Shown here one piece after another: positions 34,156 through 42,149 of a stretch of DNA of 64,000 bases. Source of the stretch: Curtobacterium citreum. GTDB lineage: Bacteria; Actinomycetota; Actinomycetes; Actinomycetales; Microbacteriaceae. Position numbers and translations under genes: made by a program. Below the pieces are notes generated by a model. The model made no database searches. It was not told the DNA's origin and was given only the letters and a program-made list of their open reading frames with translations. The stretch spans positions 1,054,001 through 1,118,000 of the forward strand of contig NZ_VFMQ01000001.1 of assembly GCF_006715175.1 (NCBI RefSeq). Reading direction: 5' to 3'. Numbering within the stretch: the first letter of the stretch is position 1; each line of letters starts with the position of its first letter.

Positions 34156-35124
34156 CTACGCGTGCAGCGCGGTGTTCAGCTGGATGCCCTCGCCCTTGCG
34201 CTGGAGTGCCTCGACGGCACCCGTGACGGAGTTCCGGCGGAACAGCACGTTCGGCGTTCCGGAGAGCTCGGCGGCCTTCACGGTCCTGGGCGTGCCGTCC
34301 GGGTCCGGGGCGGCCCCGACCAGGACGACCTTCGTGCCGGCCGTGACGTACAGTCCGGCCTCGACCACGGAGTCGTCGCCGAGCGAGATCCCGAGCCCGG
34401 CGTTCGCCCCGAGCAGGGCGCGCTCGCCGAGCGACACCCGGTGGGTCCCGCCGCCGGACAGCGTGCCCATGATCGACGCGCCGCCACCGATGTCCGTGCC
34501 GTTCCCGACGACGACGCCCTGCGAGACGCGGCCCTCGATCATCGCGTCGCCGAGGGTGCCGGCGTTGAAGTTCACGAAGCCCTCGTGCATGACGGTGGTG
34601 CCCGGCGCGAGGTGCGCCCCGAGCCGGACCCGGTTCGCGTCGCCGATGCGGACGCGGTCCGGGACGACGTAGTCGAGCAGGCGCGGGAACTTGTCGACCG
34701 CGTGCACGGCGATCCCGGCGCGCTGCAGGACCGGACGGAGCCGGGTGAGGGCATCGGGGTGCACCGGGCCGGCGTTCGTCCACGCGACGATCGGCAGGTG
34801 TCCGAAGACACCGTCCAGGCTGATGGTGTTCGGCTGCACGTGCAGGTGGCTGAGCAGGTGCAGGCGGAGGTAGGCGTCGGGCGTGCTCGCCGGGGCGTCG
34901 TCGAGCACGATCGCCGTCGTCACCGCCTCGACCCGGACGCCACGCCGCGGGTCGTCGCCGACGTGGGCGCGCAGGTCCTCCGGGAACGCGGCGTCGGCGG
35001 GGAGCTCGCCCAGGTGCGTCTCCGGGTACCAGGTGTCGAGGGTGGTGCCGTCGGCGGCGATCGTGGCGAGGCCGTGGCCCCAGGCGTGTGTGGGGCGGTC
35101 GGTGGCTGCGGGCGCGTCGGTCAC
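34156..35124 (-). CDS. dapD: Tetrahydrodipicolinate N-succinyltransferase
   Basis: 322 residues, the long actinobacterial DapD. It succinylates tetrahydrodipicolinate in the lysine/diaminopimelate pathway. The C-terminal half is a left-handed beta helix with hexapeptide repeats ([40 protein letters not shown]), and [12 protein letters not shown] is characteristic. The start GTG 35124 has TACCCT 6 bases upstream. It is divergent from dapE and converges on gltA. Confidence 0.95.
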   Translation of the reverse strand: MTDAPAATDRPTHAWGHGLATIAADGTTLDTWYPETHLGELPADAAFPEDLRAHVGDDPRRGVRVEAVTTAIVLDDAPASTPDAYLRLHLLSHLHVQPNTISLDGVFGHLPIVAWTNAGPVHPDALTRLRPVLQRAGIAVHAVDKFPRLLDYVVPDRVRIGDANRVRLGAHLAPGTTVMHEGFVNFNAGTLGDAMIEGRVSQGVVVGNGTDIGGGASIMGTLSGGGTHRVSLGERALLGANAGLGISLGDDSVVEAGLYVTAGTKVVLVGAAPDPDGTPRTVKAAELSGTPNVLFRRNSVTGAVEALQRKGEGIQLNTALHA

Positions 35125-35130
35125 GCGACC

Positions 35131-35136
35131 AGGGTA
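35131..35136 (-). promoter_or_regulatory. Leaderless -10 box of dapD
   Basis: TACCCT on the minus strand, 6 bases before GTG 35124. Confidence 0.55.
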
Positions 35137-35241
35137 CCGACCTGCCGGGCCCGGCCACCCGTCCAGCGGGACGGTCGTGGGGGAGGCGATCCGTGCCTCC
35201 CGGCCGGTGCCGTGGACCAGCCGACCGCAGGACGCGGCCGG

Positions 35242-35247
35242 TACGCT
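35242..35247 (+). promoter_or_regulatory. Leaderless -10 box of dapE
   Basis: TACGCT, 6 bases before ATG 35254. The dapD and dapE boxes face away from each other about 105 bases apart. A remnant of the palindromic repeat (GGGAGGCGATCCGTGCCTCCC, split about 35182-35202) lies between them. Confidence 0.55.
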
Positions 35248-35253
35248 GACCGC

Positions 35254-36336
35254 ATGCCGGAGCTGCTCGACCTCACCGCCTCGTCCATCGACATCACCCG
35301 CGTGATCTGCGACATCGAGTCGGTGTCCGGGAACGAGGGCAGCCTCGCCGACGCGATCGAGGCGACGCTCGCGCCCCTCGACCACCTCGAGGTGGTCCGC
35401 GACGGCGACGCCGTCGTGGCGCGGACGGACCTCGGTCGGGACCGCCGCGTCGTCATCGCCGGGCACATCGACACCGTGCCGCTGAACCACAACCTGCCGA
35501 CCGAGTTCCGGACCACGGAGGACGGCACCGAGATCCTCTGGGGCCGCGGCACCGTGGACATGAAGGCCGGCGTCGGGGTGCAGCTCAAACTGGCGTACGA
35601 CCTCGTCGCACCGACCGTCGACGTCACCTGGGTGTTCTACGACCACGAGGAGGTCAGCGACTCGCTGAACGGCCTCGGTCGACTCGCCCGCACCCGGCCC
35701 GGACTGCTCGCCGGCGACTTCGCGATCCTCGGTGAGCCCTCCGGGGCGCAGATCGAGGGCGGCTGCAACGGCAACCTGCGGGCCGAGGTCCGCACGTTCG
35801 GCAAGCGCTCGCACAGTGCCCGCAGCTGGATCGGCGACAACGCCATCCACAAGACCGCACCGATCCTGGCCATCCTCGCCGCCTACGAGCCGCGCACGGT
35901 GACCGTCGACGGCCTCGACTACCGCGAGGGCCTGAACGCCGTCGGGATCTCCGGCGGCATCGCCGGCAACGTCATCCCGGACGAGGCGATGGTCCACGTG
36001 AACTACCGCTTCGCGCCCTCGCGCAGCGCGGACGAGGCCGTGGCCCACATCCGCGAGCTCTTCGACGGGTACGACGTGCAGATCGTCGACCTCGCCGCCG
36101 GCGCGCGTCCCGGGCTCGACGCCCCGCTCGCGCAGGACTTCGTCGCCGCGGTCGGCGGGCCGGCCCCGCGCCCGAAGTACGGCTGGACGGACGTCGCCCG
36201 GTTCTCAGCGCTCGGCGTCCCCGCCGTGAACTACGGCCCCGGCGAGCCGGTCTTCGCGCACCACGACGACGAGCAGGTCCCCGTCGACCAGATCTCTGCG
36301 GTCGAGGACGGTCTGCGGCGGTGGCTGACGGCGTGA
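35254..36336 (+). CDS. dapE: Succinyl-diaminopimelate desuccinylase
   Basis: 360 residues, M20A metallohydrolase. It releases succinate to give LL-diaminopimelate. Zinc ligands and catalytic residues are visible in [23 protein letters not shown] and [12 protein letters not shown]; the dimerisation domain ([20 protein letters not shown]) and a final HHDDEQV follow. ATG 35254 is set by the TACGCT box. The TGA overlaps the GTG of the mannosyltransferase gene (GTGA), so the two genes are co-transcribed. Confidence 0.95.
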   Translation: MPELLDLTASSIDITRVICDIESVSGNEGSLADAIEATLAPLDHLEVVRDGDAVVARTDLGRDRRVVIAGHIDTVPLNHNLPTEFRTTEDGTEILWGRGTVDMKAGVGVQLKLAYDLVAPTVDVTWVFYDHEEVSDSLNGLGRLARTRPGLLAGDFAILGEPSGAQIEGGCNGNLRAEVRTFGKRSHSARSWIGDNAIHKTAPILAILAAYEPRTVTVDGLDYREGLNAVGISGGIAGNVIPDEAMVHVNYRFAPSRSADEAVAHIRELFDGYDVQIVDLAAGARPGLDAPLAQDFVAAVGGPAPRPKYGWTDVARFSALGVPAVNYGPGEPVFAHHDDEQVPVDQISAVEDGLRRWLTA

Positions 36337-37571
36337 CGACGGGCTCCGCGCCGGTCGTCGCGGGGCGTCGGCCGGGGGTGCGGTGGCGCGCCCGGTACCG
36401 TGCCGTGCCCTGGTGGGTGCGGATCACCGTCGTGTACGTCGTCGCACGGATCGTCACCGGGGCGATGCTCCTGGCCTACGCGGGGCAGCAGGCTGCGAAC
36501 TCGTTCACGGTCCAGCACCCCTCGTACCTTTCGTTCGCCGCGATCTGGGACGGTGCCTGGTACCGGGTGATCGCCACCGGCGGGTACCCGTCGACGCTCC
36601 CGGTGGACGCCGCCGGGCACGTCACCGAGAACGCGTGGGCGTTCATGCCGGCGTACCCGTTCCTGGTCCGCGGGCTGATGCTCCTCACCGGGGCGTCGTT
36701 CGAGGCCGTCGCCGTGACCGTGTCGCTGGTCGCCGGGTGGGGTGCCGCGCTCGTGTTCCGACGGCTGCTCGGACGGTTCCTCGACGACGGCCGGGCGACG
36801 TTCGCCACGGTGCTGTTCTGCGTCGCGCCGGTGTCCGCGATGTTCCAGGTCGCCTACGCAGAGTCGATGGGGATGTTCCTGCTCCTCGTCGCCCTGCTGC
36901 TGCTCGTGGACCGCCGCTGGTGGACGATGCTGCCGGTGGTCCTGCTGCTCGGCATGACCCGGCCCACCGGACTCGCGTTCGGGCTGCTCGTGGCGCTGTT
37001 CCTGGTCGTGTGGGCCGTCCGCCCCGCCTGGGTGCGCGAGTACGCCCGCCCGACCGTCCGCACCGCCCTGCCGCCGCTCGTGGTCGGCGCGGTGTCCGGT
37101 CTCGTCGGGCTCGCGTGGCCGGCGATCGCCTGGGCCGTGACCGGGGTGCCGAAGGCGTACACCGACACCGAGCTCGCGTGGCGGTCGTCGTACATCGGCT
37201 GGCAGGAGCTCGTGCCGTTCACCCCGTGGGTGCAGGGCTTCGGCTGGTGGTTCCGGCAGCCAGCCGGCGGGATCCTGCTCGCCGTTGCGGTCGTCGGGTT
37301 CGCCGTCTTCGTGTTCCAGCCCGCTGCTCGCCGGATCGGGCTCGAGCTGCGGCTCTGGGCAGTGGCGTACGTCGTGTACCTGCTCGCGGTGTTCTTCCCG
37401 CAGTCGAGCACCTGGCGCATCCTGCTGCCGATCGCGCCGCTCCTGGGCATCGTGGCGCTGCCCCGGTCATCGGTCTACCGGGTGCTCCTCGTCGCCGCGT
37501 GCCTCGTGCTGCAGTGGATGTGGCTCGACGCGTGCTGGTTGGTCGACGGCTACGACTGGACGCCGCCGTGA
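36333..37571 (+). CDS. Polytopic mannosyltransferase-like protein (PIG-V type)
   Basis: 412 residues with about ten membrane helices. The first extracytoplasmic loop (SFAAIWDGAWYRVIATGGYP) has the acidic WDGxxY motif of PIG-V/GT-C glycosyltransferases that use lipid-linked sugars, followed by NAWAFMPAYPFLVRGLM. It probably adds a sugar to a lipid or protein on the outer face; the target is unknown. GTG 36333 overlaps the dapE stop. The last 22 bases overlap the converging AI-2E-type gene, within an 18-base repeat. Confidence 0.8.
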   Translation: MTTGSAPVVAGRRPGVRWRARYRAVPWWVRITVVYVVARIVTGAMLLAYAGQQAANSFTVQHPSYLSFAAIWDGAWYRVIATGGYPSTLPVDAAGHVTENAWAFMPAYPFLVRGLMLLTGASFEAVAVTVSLVAGWGAALVFRRLLGRFLDDGRATFATVLFCVAPVSAMFQVAYAESMGMFLLLVALLLLVDRRWWTMLPVVLLLGMTRPTGLAFGLLVALFLVVWAVRPAWVREYARPTVRTALPPLVVGAVSGLVGLAWPAIAWAVTGVPKAYTDTELAWRSSYIGWQELVPFTPWVQGFGWWFRQPAGGILLAVAVVGFAVFVFQPAARRIGLELRLWAVAYVVYLLAVFFPQSSTWRILLPIAPLLGIVALPRSSVYRVLLVAACLVLQWMWLDACWLVDGYDWTPP

Positions 37572-38746
37572 TCGCCCTCGCCGCCGTGATCGCCCTCGCC
37601 GCCGTGATCGACCTCGCGGTCGTCTGACTCCTCGGCGGAGGCCGTGGCGGACGGGTCCTCGCCCGGGCGCCAGTCGGCCGCCGCGTGCACCATCGCGTTC
37701 ACCGTCGCGATGAACGGCACCGCGAAGAAGGCGCCGACGACGCCCGCGATGGTGGTGCCCGCGGTGACGCCGAGCACGACGCCGAGCGGGTGCACCTTGA
37801 CGGCGCTGCCGGTCAGGAACGGGTGCAGGACGTGGCTCTCCAGCTGCTGCACGACGATCACCACGGCGAGCATGATGAGCGCCGGCACCAGTCCGTTGAA
37901 GACCAGCGCGATGACCACGGCGACGATGCCGGCGACGATCGCGCCGACCACCGGGACGAACGCCCCGAAGAACACGATGACGCCGATCGGCACGGCGAGC
38001 GGCAGCCCCAGTGCGAGCGCGCCGATGACGATGCCGAGTGCGTCGGTCACCGCGACGATGAGCTGCACGCGGATGAAGCTGGTGAGGGTCTTCCACCCCG
38101 CCTGACCGGCCGCGTCGATGCGGCCGCGGGAGCGCCGCGGGAAGATCCGGACGACCCACGACCAGATCCGGTGCCCGTCGATCAGCACGAAGATCGTCGT
38201 GAAGACCACGATGAACAGCCCCTCGAGCGCGTGCACCAGTCCGCTGCCCGCCTCGGCGGCGCCGGACAGGATCGACGTGGCGTGGGTCTGCAGGAACTTC
38301 GTCGCCTCCGCCAGGTACTTCGTGACCTGCGCCGAGGTGATGCCGAACGGCTCGGACGCGAGGAGGGTCTGGAAGGTCTGCACGTTGCTCGTCAGGCGTC
38401 GCTCGAGCGTCGGCAGGTCGTAGCGGACCTGCGCCGTGACGACGAGCGCCAGGATCCCGAGCACCACCACGACCGAGATGCAGGCCGTCAGCACCGCGAG
38501 CCACTTCGGCCACCGGTGTCGTTGCAGGAACGCCGAGAACGGGGCGAGCAGCGCGCAGACGAGCAGCCCGACCAGGAACGGCACCACGATGTCCTGCAGC
38601 AGGACCACCAGCGCGACGACGACGGCCAGAGCTGCCACCGTGACGAGGAAGCGCCACGAGAAGGCACCGGCGATGCGCATGCCCGTGGGCACCGCCTCGG
38701 CGACCGGGTCGGCCTGTGGACGGAGCATGGAGCGGATGTTCGGCAT
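37550..38746 (-). CDS. AI-2E family transporter
   Basis: 398 residues with seven or eight membrane helices (starting FLVTVAALAVVVALVVLLQD) and the conserved region FIRVQLIVAVTDALGIVIGA and FFGAFVPVVGAIVAGIVAVV. Family members export small molecules or exchange ions; autoinducer-2 transport is not implied. The last 40 residues are acidic and repetitive (three DHGGEG-like units) and come from an 18-base tandem repeat that also lies under the last codons of the converging mannosyltransferase gene. Confidence 0.88.
   Translation of the reverse strand: MPNIRSMLRPQADPVAEAVPTGMRIAGAFSWRFLVTVAALAVVVALVVLLQDIVVPFLVGLLVCALLAPFSAFLQRHRWPKWLAVLTACISVVVVLGILALVVTAQVRYDLPTLERRLTSNVQTFQTLLASEPFGITSAQVTKYLAEATKFLQTHATSILSGAAEAGSGLVHALEGLFIVVFTTIFVLIDGHRIWSWVVRIFPRRSRGRIDAAGQAGWKTLTSFIRVQLIVAVTDALGIVIGALALGLPLAVPIGVIVFFGAFVPVVGAIVAGIVAVVIALVFNGLVPALIMLAVVIVVQQLESHVLHPFLTGSAVKVHPLGVVLGVTAGTTIAGVVGAFFAVPFIATVNAMVHAAADWRPGEDPSATASAEESDDREVDHGGEGDHGGEGDHGGVQS
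37564..37620. repeat. 18-base tandem repeat across a convergent gene overlap
   Basis: GCCGTGATCGCCCTCGCC occurs twice in full and once in part. It encodes the DHGGEG repeats on the minus strand and lies across the stop of the plus-strand gene. Confidence 0.9.
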
Positions 38747-38873
38747 TCACCAAGGTCACCACTCGCAGCCGCGAGAACGTCGCATTCCGACACCCCCAAC
38801 CTGGGCGGTTTCGCAGTTGCCCCCTCGGTACGGGATAATGGGCGAGCATCTTCTGCACGAAAGGGGACATCTG

Positions 38874-39044
38874 ATGGCAGCGATGAAGCCGAGGACCGGT
38901 GACGGGCCGATGGAGGCTGTCAAGGAGGGTCGACTCATCATCGTGCGGGTTCCGCTCGAAGGTGGAGGCCGCCTGGTGGTCTCGGTCAACGACGCCGAGG
39001 CCAAGGAACTCCACGACGCACTCGCCGAGGTCGTCTCGGCGTAG
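38874..39044 (+). CDS. DUF3117 small protein
   Basis: 56 residues, matching the short actinobacterial DUF3117 family (AAMKPRTGDGPMEAVKEGR, then a strand-rich RLIIVRVPLEGGGRLVVSVN and a final helix). Its role is not known. It has a strong ribosome site (AAGGGGA, 38860-38866) and a GATAAT element at 38834-38839 that may be the -10. It ends at a perfect palindromic terminator, so it is a single-gene unit, probably well expressed. Confidence 0.9.
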   Translation: MAAMKPRTGDGPMEAVKEGRLIIVRVPLEGGGRLVVSVNDAEAKELHDALAEVVSA

Positions 39045-39064
39045 TTCCGTCGAAGCACCACCGA

Positions 39065-39098
39065 CAGGAGGCCCGGAGCGTACGCTCCGGGCCTCCTG
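39065..39098 (+). terminator. 34-base perfect palindrome after the DUF3117 gene
   Basis: 17-base arms meet at TA with no loop (left arm CAGGAGGCCCGGAGCGT), starting 20 bases past the stop. It could form a hairpin of about 15 pairs. Confidence 0.8.
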
Positions 39099-39162
39099 CG
39101 CGCGCGGCCGGCCGGGCCCGTGCGCCCCTGCGCCTGTCGGTGCTGCCCGCCAGGATGGTGCC

Positions 39163-39912
39163 GTGCCCCGCACCCGCCTGCCGATCCGCCGCGTCGAGGA
39201 GTACGCGCCCGACCCGCTCCCGCGCGGCGCCTGGCCCGCCACGCTCGCGCCCGTCCGGCAGCTGCTCGACGACGGGTTCGACCTGGACCCGGTGACCGTG
39301 TTCGTCGGCGACAACGGCGTCGGCAAGTCCACCCTGGTCGAGGCGATCGCCATCGCGTTCGGGATGGGACCGGAGGGCGGCTCGACGATGTCCGGTCACA
39401 GCACCCGCCCCAGCGAGTCGCAGCTGTGGGAGCACCTCGTCCTCGTGCGGGAGCCCGGTGCGGCCAAGAGCGGCTTCTTCCTGCGCGCGGAGACCATGCA
39501 CGGGGTGTTCACGTACCTCGAACAGCACGGCGGTGGTCGACCCGAACCGGTGTTCCACGAGCGGAGCCACGGGGAGTCGTTCCTCGACTTCGTGATCGAC
39601 CGGTCGCAGTGGCCCGGGCTGTGGATCCTCGACGAGCCGGAGTCCGCGCTGTCGTTCTCCGGGTGCCTCGCGCTCATCGGGCTGCTGCAGTCCATCGTCG
39701 AGACCGGTCGCGGGCAGGTGCTCCTGTCCACGCACTCGCCGGTGCTCGCGGCGTTCCCGGGAGCCGCCGTGCACGAGGTCGGCCCGTGGGGGATCCGGCG
39801 GACGGCGTGGCAGGACCTCGACCTGGTCCGCGACCAGCGGGCGTTCCTCGCGGCGCCGGAGCGGTACCTGCGCCACCTGGACGCGGGCGGTCGGGACGGT
39901 CCTAGGCGCTGA
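39163..39912 (+). CDS. Small AAA/ABC-type ATPase
   Basis: 249 residues. Walker A is GDNGVGKST at 49-57, Walker B and the catalytic glutamate are LWILDEPESALS near 153, and the switch histidine is in STHSP near 189, as in Rad50/RecF-like and OLD-like ATP-binding proteins; SFSGCL stands where a signature motif would be. There is no membrane domain and no transport partner nearby. Its function is unknown. GTG 39163 has CAGGAT 6 bases upstream. It converges with the O-methyltransferase gene and overlaps it by 11 bases. Confidence 0.8.
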   Translation: MPRTRLPIRRVEEYAPDPLPRGAWPATLAPVRQLLDDGFDLDPVTVFVGDNGVGKSTLVEAIAIAFGMGPEGGSTMSGHSTRPSESQLWEHLVLVREPGAAKSGFFLRAETMHGVFTYLEQHGGGRPEPVFHERSHGESFLDFVIDRSQWPGLWILDEPESALSFSGCLALIGLLQSIVETGRGQVLLSTHSPVLAAFPGAAVHEVGPWGIRRTAWQDLDLVRDQRAFLAAPERYLRHLDAGGRDGPRR

Positions 39913-40534
39913 CCTTCGTCATCTGCAGCAGGCCGTCGCCGGCGGGCGAGAGCGCGCTCCGCACCGCCCCGGACGTCGACACCTCGGTCAGGAGCAGTCG
40001 GAAGTCCGTGGTCGCGCGGTCCCGACGCACCGGGTCAGCCACCCGACCGCGCCACAGGGCGTGCGGCACGAGCACCGTGCCCCCGACCCGGGCGAGCCGC
40101 AGGCCGTGCTCGACGTACTCGATGACGTGCTCCGGGTCGGCGTCCACGAGCACGAGGTCGTACGACGCCTCGTTCATGCGGGGCAGGACCTGGTTCGCCC
40201 GACCGGGGATGAGCCGGACGCGGGCGGGGGCGGTACCGGCGGCGATGTAGGCGTCGCGGGCGTACTGCTGGTGGTCGACCTCGACGTCGATCGTCGTGAG
40301 CGTGGCCTCGGGCGCACCGCTCAGCAGCCAGAGACCGGACACCCCGAGCCCGGTGCCGATCTCGATGATGCTCGTGGCGCGCGAGGCGGCGGCGACCACG
40401 GCGATCTGTGCGCCGATGGCGGGCGAGATCGCCTCGACCCCGAGCTCCAGGGAGTGCTCACGCGCTCGGGCGATCACCTCGGGTTCCGAGACGATGTCCT
40501 CGGCGAACTTCCAGTTCGACTCTTTCTCTGACAC
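39902..40534 (-). CDS. O-methyltransferase (SAM-dependent, Rv1220c-like)
   Basis: 210 residues. The SAM-binding motif is SIIEIGTGLGVSGLWLL, followed by LTTIDVEVDHQQYARDAY and YDLVLVDADPEHVIEYVEHG, the metal-dependent O-methyltransferase family 3 pattern. Substrate unknown. I chose GTG 40534 (SEKESNWKFAEDIV) with GGAG upstream; GTG 40540 is two codons earlier. It is divergent from tatB, as in mycobacteria, where sigE, its anti-sigma gene and htrA lie between; they are absent here. Confidence 0.88.
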   Translation of the reverse strand: MSEKESNWKFAEDIVSEPEVIARAREHSLELGVEAISPAIGAQIAVVAAASRATSIIEIGTGLGVSGLWLLSGAPEATLTTIDVEVDHQQYARDAYIAAGTAPARVRLIPGRANQVLPRMNEASYDLVLVDADPEHVIEYVEHGLRLARVGGTVLVPHALWRGRVADPVRRDRATTDFRLLLTEVSTSGAVRSALSPAGDGLLQMTKVSA

Positions 40535-40586
40535 GCACACTCCGTTCGGAGGACAACTCTACGGGTGTGGCGCAGTGGGGACGGGT

Positions 40587-40592
40587 TACGCT
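40587..40592 (+). promoter_or_regulatory. Leaderless -10 box of tatB
   Basis: TACGCT, 7 bases before GTG 40600. Confidence 0.55.
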
Positions 40593-40599
40593 CGTTTGC

Positions 40600-40980
40600 G
40601 TGTCCATCGACTTCAACAAGATCCTGATCATCGGGATCATCGCGGTGCTGCTCCTCGGTCCGCAGCGCCTGCCGATGTACGCGCAGAAGCTCGCCGAGTT
40701 CGTCAAGGCGGTACGCCGCTTCGCGGACACCGCGAAGGACCGCATGCGCGAGGAGATGGGCCCCGAGTTCGACGACGTCGACTGGCAGAAGCTCGACCCC
40801 CGGCAGTACGACCCGCGTCGCATCATCCGCGACGCCCTCCTCGACTCCCCGTCCAGCACCGCGAGCGGCATGGCTGCGGTCGAGACCGCGCAGGTCACCG
40901 CGTCGAAGGTGCGCGCGACGGCACCGGTGGTGCCGCTCGCCGCGGGCGAGGCGGCACCCTTCGACGCCGAGGCGACCTGA
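40600..40980 (+). CDS. tatB: Sec-independent protein translocase protein TatB
   Basis: 126 residues. The Tat pattern is complete: one N-terminal membrane helix (ILIIGIIAVLLLGPQRLP), the GPxRLP hinge, then an amphipathic helix (YAQKLAEFVKAVRRFADTAK) and a long acidic tail. The tail length, the conserved D-F start of the helix and the position beside the Rv1220c-like gene favour TatB over TatA. It forms the Tat substrate receptor with TatC, which is not in the window. It ends at a perfect palindromic repeat. Confidence 0.88.
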   Translation: MSIDFNKILIIGIIAVLLLGPQRLPMYAQKLAEFVKAVRRFADTAKDRMREEMGPEFDDVDWQKLDPRQYDPRRIIRDALLDSPSSTASGMAAVETAQVTASKVRATAPVVPLAAGEAAPFDAEAT

Positions 40981-41000
40981 CGCCCGTTCCGTGACCCGGT

Positions 41001-41048
41001 GACGGACGGGAGGCACGGTGCCGGCTGGCACCGTGCCTCCCGTCCGTC
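41001..41048. terminator. Perfect copy of the palindromic repeat between tatB and a methyltransferase gene
   Basis: 22-base arms (41001-41022 and 41027-41048) pair perfectly around GGCT; the core is GACGGACGGGAGGCACGG. It is the best copy in the window and lies between converging genes, 21 bases after the tatB stop. Confidence 0.75.
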
Positions 41049-41099
41049 GGCGGGTCGCGCCGGGCCGGTCCTTCGAGCCCATCGCAACCGTCCTGGGAT

Positions 41100-41197
41100 G
41101 CCGATCCGCGCATTGGAGGGCGGAAGGAACGGCACCCCACGCGCGGATCGGCCCCCGACGCGCAGATCGGCCTCTGAGGCGCGGAACGGTCTCCGAC
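41100..41197. repeat. 19-base tandem repeat with an inverted partner
   Basis: Three 19-base units (41141-41159, 41160-41178, 41179-41197; consensus GCGCGGATCGGCCTCCGAC) run up to the methyltransferase stop at 41202. GCCGATCCGCGC at 41100-41111 is the exact inverse of the start of unit 1 (41141-41152), giving a 12-base-pair hairpin. Confidence 0.85.
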
Positions 41198-41201
41198 GCG
41201 G

Positions 41202-42053
41202 TCAGTCCTTCGTGGCGACGACCGTGAACGTGGTGGGCAGGCGGTCGCGGTCCTCGGCGGGCCAGACCCACGAGCCGTGCCCGTCCTCGACCATGCGGGG
41301 GCTGAACCGCCAGGGGAGCGCGCGTCCCTCGTCGAGCAGCCGCAGGCGGAGCCCGGCGCCGAGCAGGGCGTTCACGACCTCGGACAGCGGGTGCGGCCAC
41401 TCGTACGTGCGAGTGTTCGCGACGGTGCCCTCGCCGGCGTAGGTCCCCGCGTCCTCCCACTGCTGGGCCGTACCGTCCGGGAAGTACCGGTACCGCGTCA
41501 CGAGCTCCGGGGCGCCCTCGTCGAGCGCGTACAGCGCCGGGTGCCCGTCACGGATGAAGAACACCCCGCCCGGCCGCAGGAGCGCCGCGACCTGCGCGGC
41601 CCAGCGGTCCAGGTCGGCGAGCCAGCAGATCGTCCCGATGCTCGTGTAGACGACGTCGAAGTCGCCGACCACGGCGGCGCGCGCGTCGAGCACGTCGGTC
41701 TCCACCCACGTGACGTCGAGGCCGAGCCGCTCCGCGAGCGCGGCGCCGGAGGCGAGTGCCGGGGCCGAAAAGTCCACGCCGGTGACGCGGGCGCCCTCGC
41801 GTGCGAGCGAGACGGTGTCGGTGCCGATGTGGCACTGCAGGTGGCAGACGTCCAGCCCGTCGAGCGAGCCGGACGGCAGCCACCTGCTGAGGACCGGCAG
41901 GTCGTCGCGCACGACGTCGGAGCGGTGCGCGGGGTCGTCGAGGGCGGCGACGTCGTACGCGCCCTCCTGGATGGGCACCCGGTCGTCCCAGTTCGCGCGG
42001 TTGGTGTCGCGGGCGGCGTCCCAGTCGACGGTGACGTGGTCGGTGTTGCTCAT
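41202..42053 (-). CDS. Class I SAM-dependent methyltransferase
   Basis: 283 residues. The Rossmann core begins VCHLQCHIGTDTVSLAREGA, with GVDFSAPALASGAALAERLG as the next motif and VYTSIGTICWLADLDRWAAQ as the post-core. LQCHIGTDT replaces the usual GxGxG glycine loop, a pattern of one actinobacterial methyltransferase subgroup. Substrate unknown. ATG 42053 has TAGCGT 7 bases upstream. It lies between two tandem-repeat arrays. Confidence 0.88.
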   Translation of the reverse strand: MSNTDHVTVDWDAARDTNRANWDDRVPIQEGAYDVAALDDPAHRSDVVRDDLPVLSRWLPSGSLDGLDVCHLQCHIGTDTVSLAREGARVTGVDFSAPALASGAALAERLGLDVTWVETDVLDARAAVVGDFDVVYTSIGTICWLADLDRWAAQVAALLRPGGVFFIRDGHPALYALDEGAPELVTRYRYFPDGTAQQWEDAGTYAGEGTVANTRTYEWPHPLSEVVNALLGAGLRLRLLDEGRALPWRFSPRMVEDGHGSWVWPAEDRDRLPTTFTVVATKD

Positions 42054-42060
42054 GCCCGCC

Positions 42061-42066
42061 ACGCTA
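42061..42066 (-). promoter_or_regulatory. Leaderless -10 box of the methyltransferase gene
   Basis: TAGCGT on the minus strand, 7 bases before ATG 42053. Confidence 0.5.
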
Positions 42067-42072
42067 GCGAAC

Positions 42073-42149
42073 CGTCCGCCGTCCGCCGTCCGCCGTCGGT
42101 CGTCCGCCGTCGGCTGTCCGCCGTCCCCCGCCGGTCGTCCGCCGTCGGT
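42073..42149. repeat. Eleven copies of a 7-base repeat CGTCCGC
   Basis: Eleven heptamers in unbroken phase (CGTCCGC or CGTCGGT/C, with a few changes). The last one runs into the mrp stop codon at 42149. The array fills the spacer between mrp and the methyltransferase promoter. Confidence 0.92.
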
